Below, in pieces: positions 24,634 through 32,941 of a DNA stretch of 64,000 bases. Made by a program: the position numbers and the translations under genes. This DNA is from DASREM01 sp035652095. GTDB lineage: Bacteria > Acidobacteriota > Terriglobia > Terriglobales > Acidobacteriaceae. Under the pieces are notes generated by a model, which was given only the letters and a program-made list of their open reading frames with translations, did no database searches and had not been told where the DNA came from. Numbering within the stretch: position 1 is the first letter of the stretch; the number at the start of each line of letters is the position of its first letter. Location: the NCBI GenBank assembly GCA_035652095.1, contig DASREM010000055.1:324574-388573 (forward strand). Direction: 5' to 3'.

Positions 24634-27423
24634 CTACTTGGTTCGTCCACCCTCAACTTTCAGCTTGTCACTGGCCGCCGCCTGGGCTGCCGCAAGCCTT
24701 GCCGTCAGCACGCGGAAGGGCGAGCAGGAAACATAGTTGAGTCCCACCTGGTGGCAGAATTCGACCGAGGAAGGCTCGCCGCCGTGCTCGCCGCAAATTC
24801 CAACCTTCAGGTTCGAACGCGTCTTGCGCCCGCGCTCGGTGGCCATTTTCACCAGTTGTCCCACGCCTTCACGGTCGAGTACGGCAAAGGGGTCCTGCTT
24901 CAGAATTCCCTTCTCCAGGTAGGTGGGAAGGACCTTGTTGAAGTCGTCGCGCGAGATGCCCATGGTGGTCTGGGTAAGGTCGTTGGTGCCGAACGAGAAA
25001 AATTGCGCTTCTTTCGCAATCTCGTCCGCCACCAGGGCAGCACGGGGAAGTTCGATCATGGTCCCGACCAGGTAGGGAACGGTCGTCTCCTTCTCTTTGA
25101 AGACTTCGTCCGCGACCCGGTTCACAATTTCCGCCTGGTTCGCCATTTCCTTCAGAGTTGCAGTCAGTGGAATCATCACCTCGGGATGCACCTTGACGCC
25201 GTCCTTGGCCACGGCAACCGCTGCTTCAAAAATGGCCCGCGCCTGCATCTCGGTGATCTCAGGATAGGTGATTCCGAGCCTGCAACCGCGATGTCCGAGC
25301 ATGGGGTTCATCTCGTGCAACTGCTGCACGCGCGCAAGCAGCTTTGGCAGGACCTTTTTCAAATCGCCGACAGCATTGGCTCCGTAGTCGTGGTACTTCT
25401 GCACCAATTCTTTTTTCTGCCTGCCGTCGGTGTGGGGCAGATTCGCAATGTCTACCATCAAATCTTCCCGGCTGGGAAGAAACTCGTGCAAAGGAGGATC
25501 CAGGGTGCGAATGGTAACCGGGAACCCGTCCATAGCGCGAAACACCCCGATGAAGTCATTGCGCTGCAATGGCAACAATTTCTTCAACGCGGCGCGACGC
25601 GCCTTTTCGTTGTCGGCAAGAATCATGGCGCGCATGTGCTTGATCTTCTGCTCGCCAAAGAACATGTGCTCGGTGCGGCACAGGCCAATTCCTTCGGCTC
25701 CGAATGCGCGGGCCTGGATCGCGTCGCGGGGAATGTCGGCATTCGCTCTCACGCCCAAAGTCCGGAACGGGTCCGCCCAACTCATGAATTTGAGCATCTC
25801 CGGATCATCGGGTTTGGGAGGCAGAGTGTTCAACCTGCCCTTAATTACACGGCCAGTCGTGCCATCGAGCGAGATCCAGTCTCCTTCTTTAAACACCTGG
25901 CCTTTGACACGCATCTCGCGCCTCTTCTCGTCGACTTCGATGTCGCCGGCGCCGGCCACACAGCATTTGCCCATGCCACGCGTAACCACCGCGGCGTGGC
26001 TGGTCATGCCACCTCGCGAGGTAAGAATGCCTTTGGCGACTTCCATGCCGTGAATGTCTTCGGGAGTGGTCTCGGCGCGCACCAGAATGACGGGCATAGT
26101 CTTTCCATGCCCCGCCTTGGCCACGGCGTCATCGGCGGTAAACACGATCTGTCCCACCGCGGCTCCCGGCGATGCAGGAAGTCCCTTGGCCAACACCTCG
26201 ACGTTCACGCCCTTCTCTTCGAGGCGCGGAACCAGGAAGTCGTACAACTGGTTGGGATCGACCCGGAAGATGGCCTCCTCTTTCGTGATCAGTCCTTCCT
26301 CCACCATCTGAATGGCGACGCGCACCGCGGCCAGCCCCGTACGCTTTCCATTGCGGGTCTGAAGCATGTACAGCTTGCCGTCCTGGATGGTGAATTCGAA
26401 GTCCTGCATGTCCTTGTAGTGCTTTTCCAGTCGCGTGGTGATATCGCGAAGCTGGTTGTAGACAGCGGGCATGATCTTCTCGAGTTCGAGAATGTGAACG
26501 GGCGTGCGCACGCCGGAGACAACATCTTCGCCCTGTGCGTTCAGCAGAAACTCGCCATAAAATTCCTTGTCGCCGATGGCGGGGTTGCGAGTGAAGCCCA
26601 CACCCGTGCCGCTGGTATCGCCAAGGTTCCCGAACACCATGGCCTGCACGTTCACCGCGGTGCCAAGATCGTCAGAGATGTTGTTGATGCGGCGATAGTG
26701 CTTGGCGCGATCGTTCTGCCAGGAACGGAACACGGCATCCCGGGCCATGACCAGCTGCTCATGCGGGTCCTGCGGGAAATCGCGCTTGGCGTGCTTCTTC
26801 ACCACCTTCTTGTATTCGTCAATGACTTCTTTCAGCGCCCTGGCATCGAGATCGGTATCCAGCTTGGCTTTCCTTTGCTTTTTCTTGGCGTCGAACACGT
26901 CCTCGAATTCAGACTTCTCGATCTCCAGTACCACATTGCCGAACATCTGAATCAGGCGGCGATAGGAATCGTAGGCGAAACGTGGATTGTTGGTCCTTTT
27001 CGCGAGCGCCTCAACGCTTTCGTCGTTTAAGCCGAGATTCAAAATGGTGTCCATCATGCCAGGCATCGAGAACTTGGCGCCGGAACGAACGCTGACCAGC
27101 AGAGGATTGTCCCCTTTGCCAAGCCTTTGGCCCTGGAGCTTTTCAAGGTGCTGCAACGCCTGCTCCATCTGCTCATCCACTTCGCGGGAAACCGCGTTGC
27201 GCCGCATGTATTCCCGGCAAGCCTCGGTCTGAATGGTGAAGCCGGGAGGGACGGGCAAGCCAGCGTTGGTCATTTCGGCCAGACCAGCACCCTTGCCGCC
27301 AAGTTCGTCTTTCATCTTGCCGTTACCGTCGGCCTTGCCGTCGCCGAAGAAATAAACATATTTCGTTCCGGCCTTCTTTTCCGTTTTTTCCAGTTCGGTT
27401 TCAGGAGCCATCGTGGTTGCCAT
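24634..27423 (-). CDS. ppdK: Pyruvate, phosphate dikinase
   Basis: 929 residues, full family length. The N-terminal ATP-grasp domain (VYFFGDGKADG, LGGKGAGLAEM, VPPGFTIQTEACREY) is followed by the swivelling phosphohistidine domain with GGMTSHAAVV (catalytic His at about 476) and the PEP/pyruvate barrel ending in GICGEHGGEP with the catalytic Cys. It interconverts PEP and pyruvate with ATP/AMP and pyrophosphate. AAAGGA precedes the ATG and an intrinsic terminator follows. It is divergent from no close neighbour and reads with the glyS-glyQ-recO strand. Confidence 0.98.
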   Translation of the reverse strand: MATTMAPETELEKTEKKAGTKYVYFFGDGKADGNGKMKDELGGKGAGLAEMTNAGLPVPPGFTIQTEACREYMRRNAVSREVDEQMEQALQHLEKLQGQRLGKGDNPLLVSVRSGAKFSMPGMMDTILNLGLNDESVEALAKRTNNPRFAYDSYRRLIQMFGNVVLEIEKSEFEDVFDAKKKQRKAKLDTDLDARALKEVIDEYKKVVKKHAKRDFPQDPHEQLVMARDAVFRSWQNDRAKHYRRINNISDDLGTAVNVQAMVFGNLGDTSGTGVGFTRNPAIGDKEFYGEFLLNAQGEDVVSGVRTPVHILELEKIMPAVYNQLRDITTRLEKHYKDMQDFEFTIQDGKLYMLQTRNGKRTGLAAVRVAIQMVEEGLITKEEAIFRVDPNQLYDFLVPRLEEKGVNVEVLAKGLPASPGAAVGQIVFTADDAVAKAGHGKTMPVILVRAETTPEDIHGMEVAKGILTSRGGMTSHAAVVTRGMGKCCVAGAGDIEVDEKRREMRVKGQVFKEGDWISLDGTTGRVIKGRLNTLPPKPDDPEMLKFMSWADPFRTLGVRANADIPRDAIQARAFGAEGIGLCRTEHMFFGEQKIKHMRAMILADNEKARRAALKKLLPLQRNDFIGVFRAMDGFPVTIRTLDPPLHEFLPSREDLMVDIANLPHTDGRQKKELVQKYHDYGANAVGDLKKVLPKLLARVQQLHEMNPMLGHRGCRLGITYPEITEMQARAIFEAAVAVAKDGVKVHPEVMIPLTATLKEMANQAEIVNRVADEVFKEKETTVPYLVGTMIELPRAALVADEIAKEAQFFSFGTNDLTQTTMGISRDDFNKVLPTYLEKGILKQDPFAVLDREGVGQLVKMATERGRKTRSNLKVGICGEHGGEPSSVEFCHQVGLNYVSCSPFRVLTARLAAAQAAASDKLKVEGGRTK

Positions 27424-27496
27424 AATTATCAGTCCTTTACTTGTAAGAATTCGAACCCAACGCCGGCGTCCCGCCGGAAAAATCTGGAGCCAGGAT

Positions 27497-29641
27497 TCAG
27501 CTCTTGCCTTCGGTCACAATTTCGGAAAAATCTGCGATGGTCGAGAACTCGCGGAGCAGGCTCGCGAGCAGCGCCAACCGGTTGGCGCGAACCCCTTCGT
27601 CATCAACCATGACCATCACTTTGTCGAAGAATGTATCGAGGGTCGGTCGAACCGTTGAGAGAAGGAGGAGTGCCTCAAGATAGTCCTTTTGATTTCGAGA
27701 ACTCTCAACTCTTGGAGCCATTTTCTCGACCTGAGCCGCGAGCATTTTTTCTTCGAGTTGGGCATCAGCAAAATATTGGAAACTTTCGGCGGGCTTAATT
27801 CCTTTTTCTGCAGCCTGCCTGAGAATGTTTCTCATTCGTTTGGATGCTGCGGCGATTGCCTGAAAATCGGGCATATCTTTCACCTGCTTCACAGCATCGG
27901 CTCTCGCGATCGTACCGAGGATGTCGAAATGATCTGAGCTCAATACCGCACTCACAACGTCATAGGAATAACCCTTAAACTCACGAAGATAGAACGTTAA
28001 TCGTTCGAAGATGAGAATGTTAAGGTCGAGCCAAATATCGCTTTGGCTTTTCATTTTTTGGGCTGCTGCCGAATGTTGATACGCAGCGAGCGCATCGCCA
28101 AACAATTCGTCCAGTCTAAGGGGCAACTTGTATTCAGCGATAATGCGCACAATGGCATTCGCCTGGCGGCGCAGGGCGAACGGGTCCTTGGAACCGCTGG
28201 GGACCAGTCCCAGGCCGAACATCCCTGCAATACTGTCAGCCTTATCGCCGATTGACAGCACCGCTCCTTCGATCGTCCGCGGCAGGGTGTCTTCCATCGA
28301 TTCCGGCTTGTACTGGTCGTAAATCGCATCGGCGATGGAGATCCGAGTTGCCACGGGCAGGTCGGGATCAAGCTGCTGCACTCGCGCGTACAGGCCCCCA
28401 ACGATCCCTTGCAGCTCGGTGAATTCCTTCACCAATTCCGTTGTCAGGTCGGTCTTTGCCAGGCAGGCAGCCTTGTGCACCACGCCGGGTCGAACCTGCA
28501 TCCCGTTGCGGCGGACAATTTCCGAGATCCAGCTGCACAAACGCTGTACCCGCTGGGCTTTGTCGTAATAGCTGCCCAGGTCCTTTTGAAAGGTTACATG
28601 ACGCAGCCATTCCATGCGCTCGCGCAGGGGATGTTTCTGATCCGTCTGCCAGAAAAAGCGGGCGTCGTTGAAGCGCGCGCGCAAGACGCGTTCATGGCCA
28701 TGACGAATCGTTCCATCGGGATCGCCGTCGGTATTGAGTACGGCAAGAAAGTGCGGAAGAAGCTTGCCGCTGGCGTCCTCGAGCGCGAAGTACTTCTGGT
28801 GATCGCGCATCACTGTAACCAGAACTTCTTCCGGCAACTCCAGATATTCGGGATCGAAGTTTCCCAACAGGGCGGAGGGAAACTCGGTCAAATGGACCAC
28901 CGTGTCCAGTAGCTCACGATCTTCTCGCCAGCGCGCGCCGGCAATGTTGCGCGCGGCCGCATCGAGCGCTTTCCTGATCTGTTGCAGGCGCTCCTCTGAA
29001 CTCAGGACTTTTGCCCGGCGCAGGCTCTCGACGTAAGCCGCCGCCCGCGAAACCTGGACTGGGCCGGGGGAGAGGATTCTGTGTCCCTGCGAGGCATTTC
29101 CCGCCGCAACGCCGTCAAATTCAAGCGGAACCACTTCCCCGTCGAGCATGGCCACGAGCCATCGCACCGGCCGCACGAAGCGCTCGCTGGGCTTGCGCCA
29201 ATACATGTTCTTCGGCCAATAGATACCGCCCAGCTCCCTGGGAAGCATTTCACAAAGAATGTCGCTGGCGGCCCGCCCCTTCTTTTTTACGGTGGCCGCG
29301 AGGTATTCACCCTTGGGGGTGCTGATTCTCTGAAGGTCCGCCAGCGGGATGCCGACCTTTTTTGCGAACGCCAGCGCGGGCGCCGCGGGAACGCCATCTT
29401 TGTAGGCGACCTTGGTAGAAGGTCCCATGACCTGCTCTTCCACATCGGGTTGGACAGCGGCCAGGCCCGAAGCAATCAGGCTTAACCGGCGAGGCGTGGA
29501 AAAACGCACCACGTTTGCCGATGCCGTCAGACGTTCCCGGCTCAGCAACTCACCCACTCGGCGTCCCAGTTCCTGCGACGCGCCCTCGATCATGCGCGCG
29601 GGGATCTCTTCGCATCCAATTTCGAGTAAAAAGTCAGCCAT
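27497..29641 (-). CDS. glyS: Glycine-tRNA ligase beta subunit
   Basis: 714 residues. The start MADFLLEIGCEEIPARMI is the classic GlyS N-terminus; RFVRPVRWLVAMLDGEVVPL, PKNMYWRK and the C-terminal DALR-like helical domain are present. It partners GlyQ (next gene upstream on the same strand) in the tetrameric bacterial glycyl-tRNA synthetase. The gap to glyQ is 86 bp. The length is normal and nothing is missing. Confidence 0.97.
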   Translation of the reverse strand: MADFLLEIGCEEIPARMIEGASQELGRRVGELLSRERLTASANVVRFSTPRRLSLIASGLAAVQPDVEEQVMGPSTKVAYKDGVPAAPALAFAKKVGIPLADLQRISTPKGEYLAATVKKKGRAASDILCEMLPRELGGIYWPKNMYWRKPSERFVRPVRWLVAMLDGEVVPLEFDGVAAGNASQGHRILSPGPVQVSRAAAYVESLRRAKVLSSEERLQQIRKALDAAARNIAGARWREDRELLDTVVHLTEFPSALLGNFDPEYLELPEEVLVTVMRDHQKYFALEDASGKLLPHFLAVLNTDGDPDGTIRHGHERVLRARFNDARFFWQTDQKHPLRERMEWLRHVTFQKDLGSYYDKAQRVQRLCSWISEIVRRNGMQVRPGVVHKAACLAKTDLTTELVKEFTELQGIVGGLYARVQQLDPDLPVATRISIADAIYDQYKPESMEDTLPRTIEGAVLSIGDKADSIAGMFGLGLVPSGSKDPFALRRQANAIVRIIAEYKLPLRLDELFGDALAAYQHSAAAQKMKSQSDIWLDLNILIFERLTFYLREFKGYSYDVVSAVLSSDHFDILGTIARADAVKQVKDMPDFQAIAAASKRMRNILRQAAEKGIKPAESFQYFADAQLEEKMLAAQVEKMAPRVESSRNQKDYLEALLLLSTVRPTLDTFFDKVMVMVDDEGVRANRLALLASLLREFSTIADFSEIVTEGKS

Positions 29642-29727
29642 TCAGAAACTCTATTGTCCCAGAAATGGTTACCATGCAATGTGAGCCCGGTCACAGCCGG
29701 CGGTTGAGGGGAACCGCGTGGAATTGG

Positions 29728-30720
29728 TCAGGTCACCTGGGCCGGTTCCCTGCTGTCGGACTTGCCCTCGCCCTCCGCGGCTGCGTCGGCCGTTTCTGTC
29801 CCCTGTTGGTCCACGAAAGCTTTGGCGATGCCGACCGCCAGCGCCCTGACCCGCGCGATCACGCCGACCCGTTCAGTCACCGAAATCGCACCGCGAGCGT
29901 CAAGGACGTTGAAAAGGTGCGAGCACTTAAGGCAAAGATCGTACGCGCTCAACAACGGAAATCGCAGTTTCTCGCGCTCCGATTCTTTTGGCTGTGAGCC
30001 GTACTTCTCAAGCAATCCCTTCGCCTCGGCTTCGCACAATTCGAAGTGCTTCCACGTCTTCTCGACGTCTGCTGCCTCGAAGTTGTACACGGAAAACTGC
30101 TGCTCGTCTGCTAACCGGACGTCGCCGTAGGTCACCTCGCGTCCCGTGTCTGGTTCTCGGGCCCACACAATCTCATAGATCGAGTCCACATCCTGGAGAA
30201 AAGCGGCAATCCGCTCCAGGCCGTAGGTCAATTCCGCCGAGATGGGATCCAGGTCCACGCCTCCACATTGCTGGAAATATGTGAACTGCGTGATCTCCAG
30301 GCCATCGAGCATCACCTGCCATCCGATGCCCCAGGCCCCCAGCGTCGGCGATTCCCAGTTGTCTTCTTCGAACTTGATGTCGTGCCGCCGCAGGTCAATG
30401 CCGATGGCCCGCAGTGACTCGAGATAGAGATCCTGCACATTCTCCGGCGGAGGCTTCAGGATCACCTGGAGCTGCATGTGTTTGTAAAGGCGGTTGGGGT
30501 TTTCGCCGTAACGGCCATCCGCCGGGCGCCGCGACGGCTGTACGTAGGCCACTTTGTACGGCCGCGGCCCCAACACGCGTAGAAAGGTCTCGGGAGCCAT
30601 GGTGCCGGCGCCAACTTCGACGTCGTAGGGCTGCTGCAGCACGCATCCCCGCTCGGCCCAGAAAGTTTGCAGCCGGAGGATGAGTTCCTGGAAGGTCAGC
30701 GAGTTGGATTTGGTCGTCAA
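29728..30720 (-). CDS. glyQ: Glycine-tRNA ligase alpha subunit
   Basis: 330 residues from a TTG start with AGGAAAT upstream. Diagnostic stretches include LTFQELILRLQTFWAERGCV, QPYDVEVGAGTMAPETFLR, PADGRYGENPNRLY and EITQFTYFQQCGG, which form the class II catalytic core that activates glycine. The final 25 or so residues (after AFVDQQGTE) are an acidic, low-complexity extension. It lies in a glyQ-glyS order downstream of recO. Confidence 0.97.
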   Translation of the reverse strand: MTTKSNSLTFQELILRLQTFWAERGCVLQQPYDVEVGAGTMAPETFLRVLGPRPYKVAYVQPSRRPADGRYGENPNRLYKHMQLQVILKPPPENVQDLYLESLRAIGIDLRRHDIKFEEDNWESPTLGAWGIGWQVMLDGLEITQFTYFQQCGGVDLDPISAELTYGLERIAAFLQDVDSIYEIVWAREPDTGREVTYGDVRLADEQQFSVYNFEAADVEKTWKHFELCEAEAKGLLEKYGSQPKESEREKLRFPLLSAYDLCLKCSHLFNVLDARGAISVTERVGVIARVRALAVGIAKAFVDQQGTETADAAAEGEGKSDSREPAQVT

Positions 30721-30775
30721 AGATTTCCTGCCCGCGATGAAGGCCCGGTCGTTGGTTGCCGCTCAGAGTTACCAG

Positions 30776-31519
30776 CTAAATGCTAATCTTCTCCAGCATC
30801 CCTGCCGTCACCAGTTTCTTCTCAATGTGACGCTGCAGGGTTTGCACCAGAAACTTACGCAGGTCGGACGCCAGGTCCTTCTGCCACGGAATGCTCGCAA
30901 AACTCGCCAGCGGGGCCCGTAACATCTGCGTCGCCATGGCCCTGGAATCCGCCGTAATCTCAGACGAAGCCAGGCGCTTGTCTTCGACGCACATCAGCCC
31001 GTCTGCCAGAGCGTGATGGAAAGCCCTGCTTCCGTTCAGTGTACGGCCACAAATCACGCACTCTGAAAGATCCGGCAAGTACCCCATCAGCCGCGTCATC
31101 CAAAGTTCGAAATAGGTGACCGGCATCCAGACTTCGGAACCACGTAGACCGTTCAGCACCGAAAGACTGAGCCGGAACACGGCATCATTGGCTTCGCGGT
31201 CGGGCAACAACTCATCCAGAAGCTCCGCCACCAGGCCCAACGCGACCGCCCGCGGATAACTCACCTCGCTGGCCAGCGGCGATTCCAGTACCTCGCAGGA
31301 GTCCAGCCTCGCCAGTTCCTGCCGCTCGCGGTCGTCATAATAAGCTCTGACGTAGGTCAAAGGTTCCAGTGCGCCGCCGAAACGCTTCTTCGACTTCTTC
31401 GCCGCCCGGGCGACGCCGCGAACTTTGCCTTCCAACCGGGTAAACAGCGTCACCAGCAGATCGGACTCTCGCAACGGGTAGGTGCGGAGGACGATCGCTT
31501 CCGACTCCTTCAGTGCCAT
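30776..31519 (-). CDS. recO: DNA repair protein RecO
   Basis: 247 residues. The N-terminal OB fold begins MALKESEAIVLRTYPLRESD and continues LVTLFTRLEGKVRGVARAAK. A helical domain follows, with a partial zinc-binding pattern (PDLSECVICGR); only two Cys of the usual four are obvious. RecO loads RecA on SSB-coated gaps together with RecR. It is 55 bp upstream of glyQ, the likely start of a recO-glyQ-glyS transcription unit. Confidence 0.92.
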   Translation of the reverse strand: MALKESEAIVLRTYPLRESDLLVTLFTRLEGKVRGVARAAKKSKKRFGGALEPLTYVRAYYDDRERQELARLDSCEVLESPLASEVSYPRAVALGLVAELLDELLPDREANDAVFRLSLSVLNGLRGSEVWMPVTYFELWMTRLMGYLPDLSECVICGRTLNGSRAFHHALADGLMCVEDKRLASSEITADSRAMATQMLRAPLASFASIPWQKDLASDLRKFLVQTLQRHIEKKLVTAGMLEKISI

Positions 31520-31594
31520 GGAAACCCAGCAGGGTAATTTTTGATTGTAATGGAGTGCAGTGAGGATGGAAAGAAGAGGGGGTTGGACTCGCCC

Positions 31595-31706
31595 TTGGTC
31601 GTTGGTCGTTGGCTTTTGGCTTATGGCCTCGATGGTTGGTATTCGATCACCTCAATCCTTCGGATCTCAGTGCCAACGATCAATGACCGGCGACCAACGA
31701 CTCTTA
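31595..31706. repeat. Imperfect inverted GTCGTTGG repeat
   Basis: GGTCGTTGGTCGTTGGC around 31597-31613 is answered on the opposite strand by GTCGCCGG...GATCGTTGGC (complement of 31672-31701). This resembles dispersed intergenic repeats. It lies between recO and the secreted-protein gene and overlaps no strong gene. Confidence 0.35.
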
Positions 31707-31707
31707 A

Positions 31708-32385
31708 TTATTTTGCGGCCCCTCTTGCCAGGGCGCCTAGCGAACCCGGAGTGCTTGCGTCCGCCGCGCCAGTTCTCTGCCCTGCCAGGATGGCTTTGTT
31801 GGGAGTATTTTCGTACGCGTACCCACTGATGTGCGCCTTGAGGTTCGCAGGCTGGGCGCGAACACTCATCCTCACCCATGCATAGTGGGTTTGCCCGCTG
31901 ATCTTGAACTTGAGTCCAAGGAAGTGGTTCTGCACGTTGCTCCACACGCCTTTGTAAGCATTGGCGTTGGCTACTTCGATGATGACCCCGTCGGTGTTGA
32001 GCAACTTGCCGGGAATTTTGTCGCCCTGATTCAGCGCGGCAGCATACGAGCAATACGTGCCCAGAGTTCCCACACAGGTTTTGACGAATTGAATGGCTTC
32101 GCCGGCGCCGGTGACATTGATGGCCATGAATGCGTTGTAAACGCCATCGCCGTAGCCCTTGATGGTGAAGTCGGGAATTCCGTCATTGTTGAGATCGAGG
32201 TTGAAGGTGCTGCCCGGCGCCCCGGTGGTTATATTAGCCGGGGTGAAAATGACCTCGGCATTTGCGGGCTGTGACAGTGATAGCAAGGTCACTCCCGCCG
32301 CGCTGGCCGCGAGTGCATAGTAGTTCAGCCCCTTGTTCAAGGATTCTGCAATCACGGACGACTTTCGCCGCGGAGATCGCTTCAT
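31708..32385 (-). CDS. Secreted protein with possible truncated sorting tail
   Basis: 225 residues from the ATG at 32385 (GGAG seven bases upstream; an ATG four codons earlier lacks a site). A signal segment (YYALAASAAGVTLLSLSQPANA) is followed by a beta-rich region with an Asp-rich stretch (LDLNNDGIPDFTIKGYGDG) that may bind Ca2+, and FKISGQTHYAWVRM. The protein ends TPGSLGALARGAAK; related acidobacterial proteins, as I recall, continue into a hydrophobic and basic sorting tail, so this one may be truncated. The function is unknown. Confidence 0.78.
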   Translation of the reverse strand: MKRSPRRKSSVIAESLNKGLNYYALAASAAGVTLLSLSQPANAEVIFTPANITTGAPGSTFNLDLNNDGIPDFTIKGYGDGVYNAFMAINVTGAGEAIQFVKTCVGTLGTYCSYAAALNQGDKIPGKLLNTDGVIIEVANANAYKGVWSNVQNHFLGLKFKISGQTHYAWVRMSVRAQPANLKAHISGYAYENTPNKAILAGQRTGAADASTPGSLGALARGAAK

Positions 32386-32526
32386 CGTGTGCTCCATGAT
32401 CGAAAGCCTTGGGCGGGGGTCGACTTCGCGATCAGTTGGAAAACGCTGCGGAGTTTAGTCTGGATGTCATTCAATCGTCAACGTGAAAAAGATTGCACGA
32501 TGGGTGCCATGAGACAGCAAAACAAA

Positions 32527-32553
32527 GGCGCACTCCGAACACAAGAGTGCGCC
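32527..32553 (-). terminator. Terminator downstream of ferredoxin
   Basis: GGCGCACTC (32527-32535) and GAGTGCGCC (32545-32553) form a perfect 9-bp stem with a 9-nt loop. On the minus strand it is followed by a T-rich stretch (TTTGTTTTG). It lies 19 bp past the ferredoxin stop. Confidence 0.7.
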
Positions 32554-32572
32554 GTTCCGATCAATCGAAGTC

Positions 32573-32833
32573 TTAGCGCCCGTAGTACGCGGCGTTGCGC
32601 TCAGTGAAGGCTTTCCATTTTTCCGGCAGGTCATCGAGAGCGAAGATCGCCGAGACCGGACACACGGGTACGCAGGCGCCGCAGTCAATGCATTCCACGG
32701 GATCGATGTAGAGCATCTCTTCGCTGGCGTGTGCCTCTTCATCCTTTTTGGGATGGATGCAATCCACCGGGCATGCATCGACGCAGGCGGTGTCCTTGGT
32801 GCCAATGCACGGTTCTGCAATCACATAGGCCAT
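32573..32833 (-). CDS. Seven-iron-type ferredoxin (3Fe-4S/4Fe-4S)
   Basis: 86 residues from MAYVIAEPC (an upstream in-frame start adds 15 residues with no homology). Cys spacing is CIGTKDTACVDACPVDCI, then CIDCGACVPVCP, the FdxA-like pattern that binds one 3Fe-4S and one 4Fe-4S cluster. It is a low-potential electron carrier in the cytoplasm. AGGAG lies 11 bases upstream. It follows the aconitase gene on the same strand with a 108-bp gap. Confidence 0.95.
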   Translation of the reverse strand: MAYVIAEPCIGTKDTACVDACPVDCIHPKKDEEAHASEEMLYIDPVECIDCGACVPVCPVSAIFALDDLPEKWKAFTERNAAYYGR

Positions 32834-32941
32834 ATGCTGTCTGTCTCCTGAAAATAACGAAACTTTTGAGAACCGCACATTCTAGCAAGAATGGCTTGTT
32901 GGGTACAGGGCCGGACAGCAGAGCGCTGCTTCTCGGTTCTG

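Noticed and set aside
24751..27030. Open frame of about 760 codons on the plus strand
   Set aside because: It lies antisense to ppdK, whose motifs are complete; the translation is His/Gly-rich with no family features.
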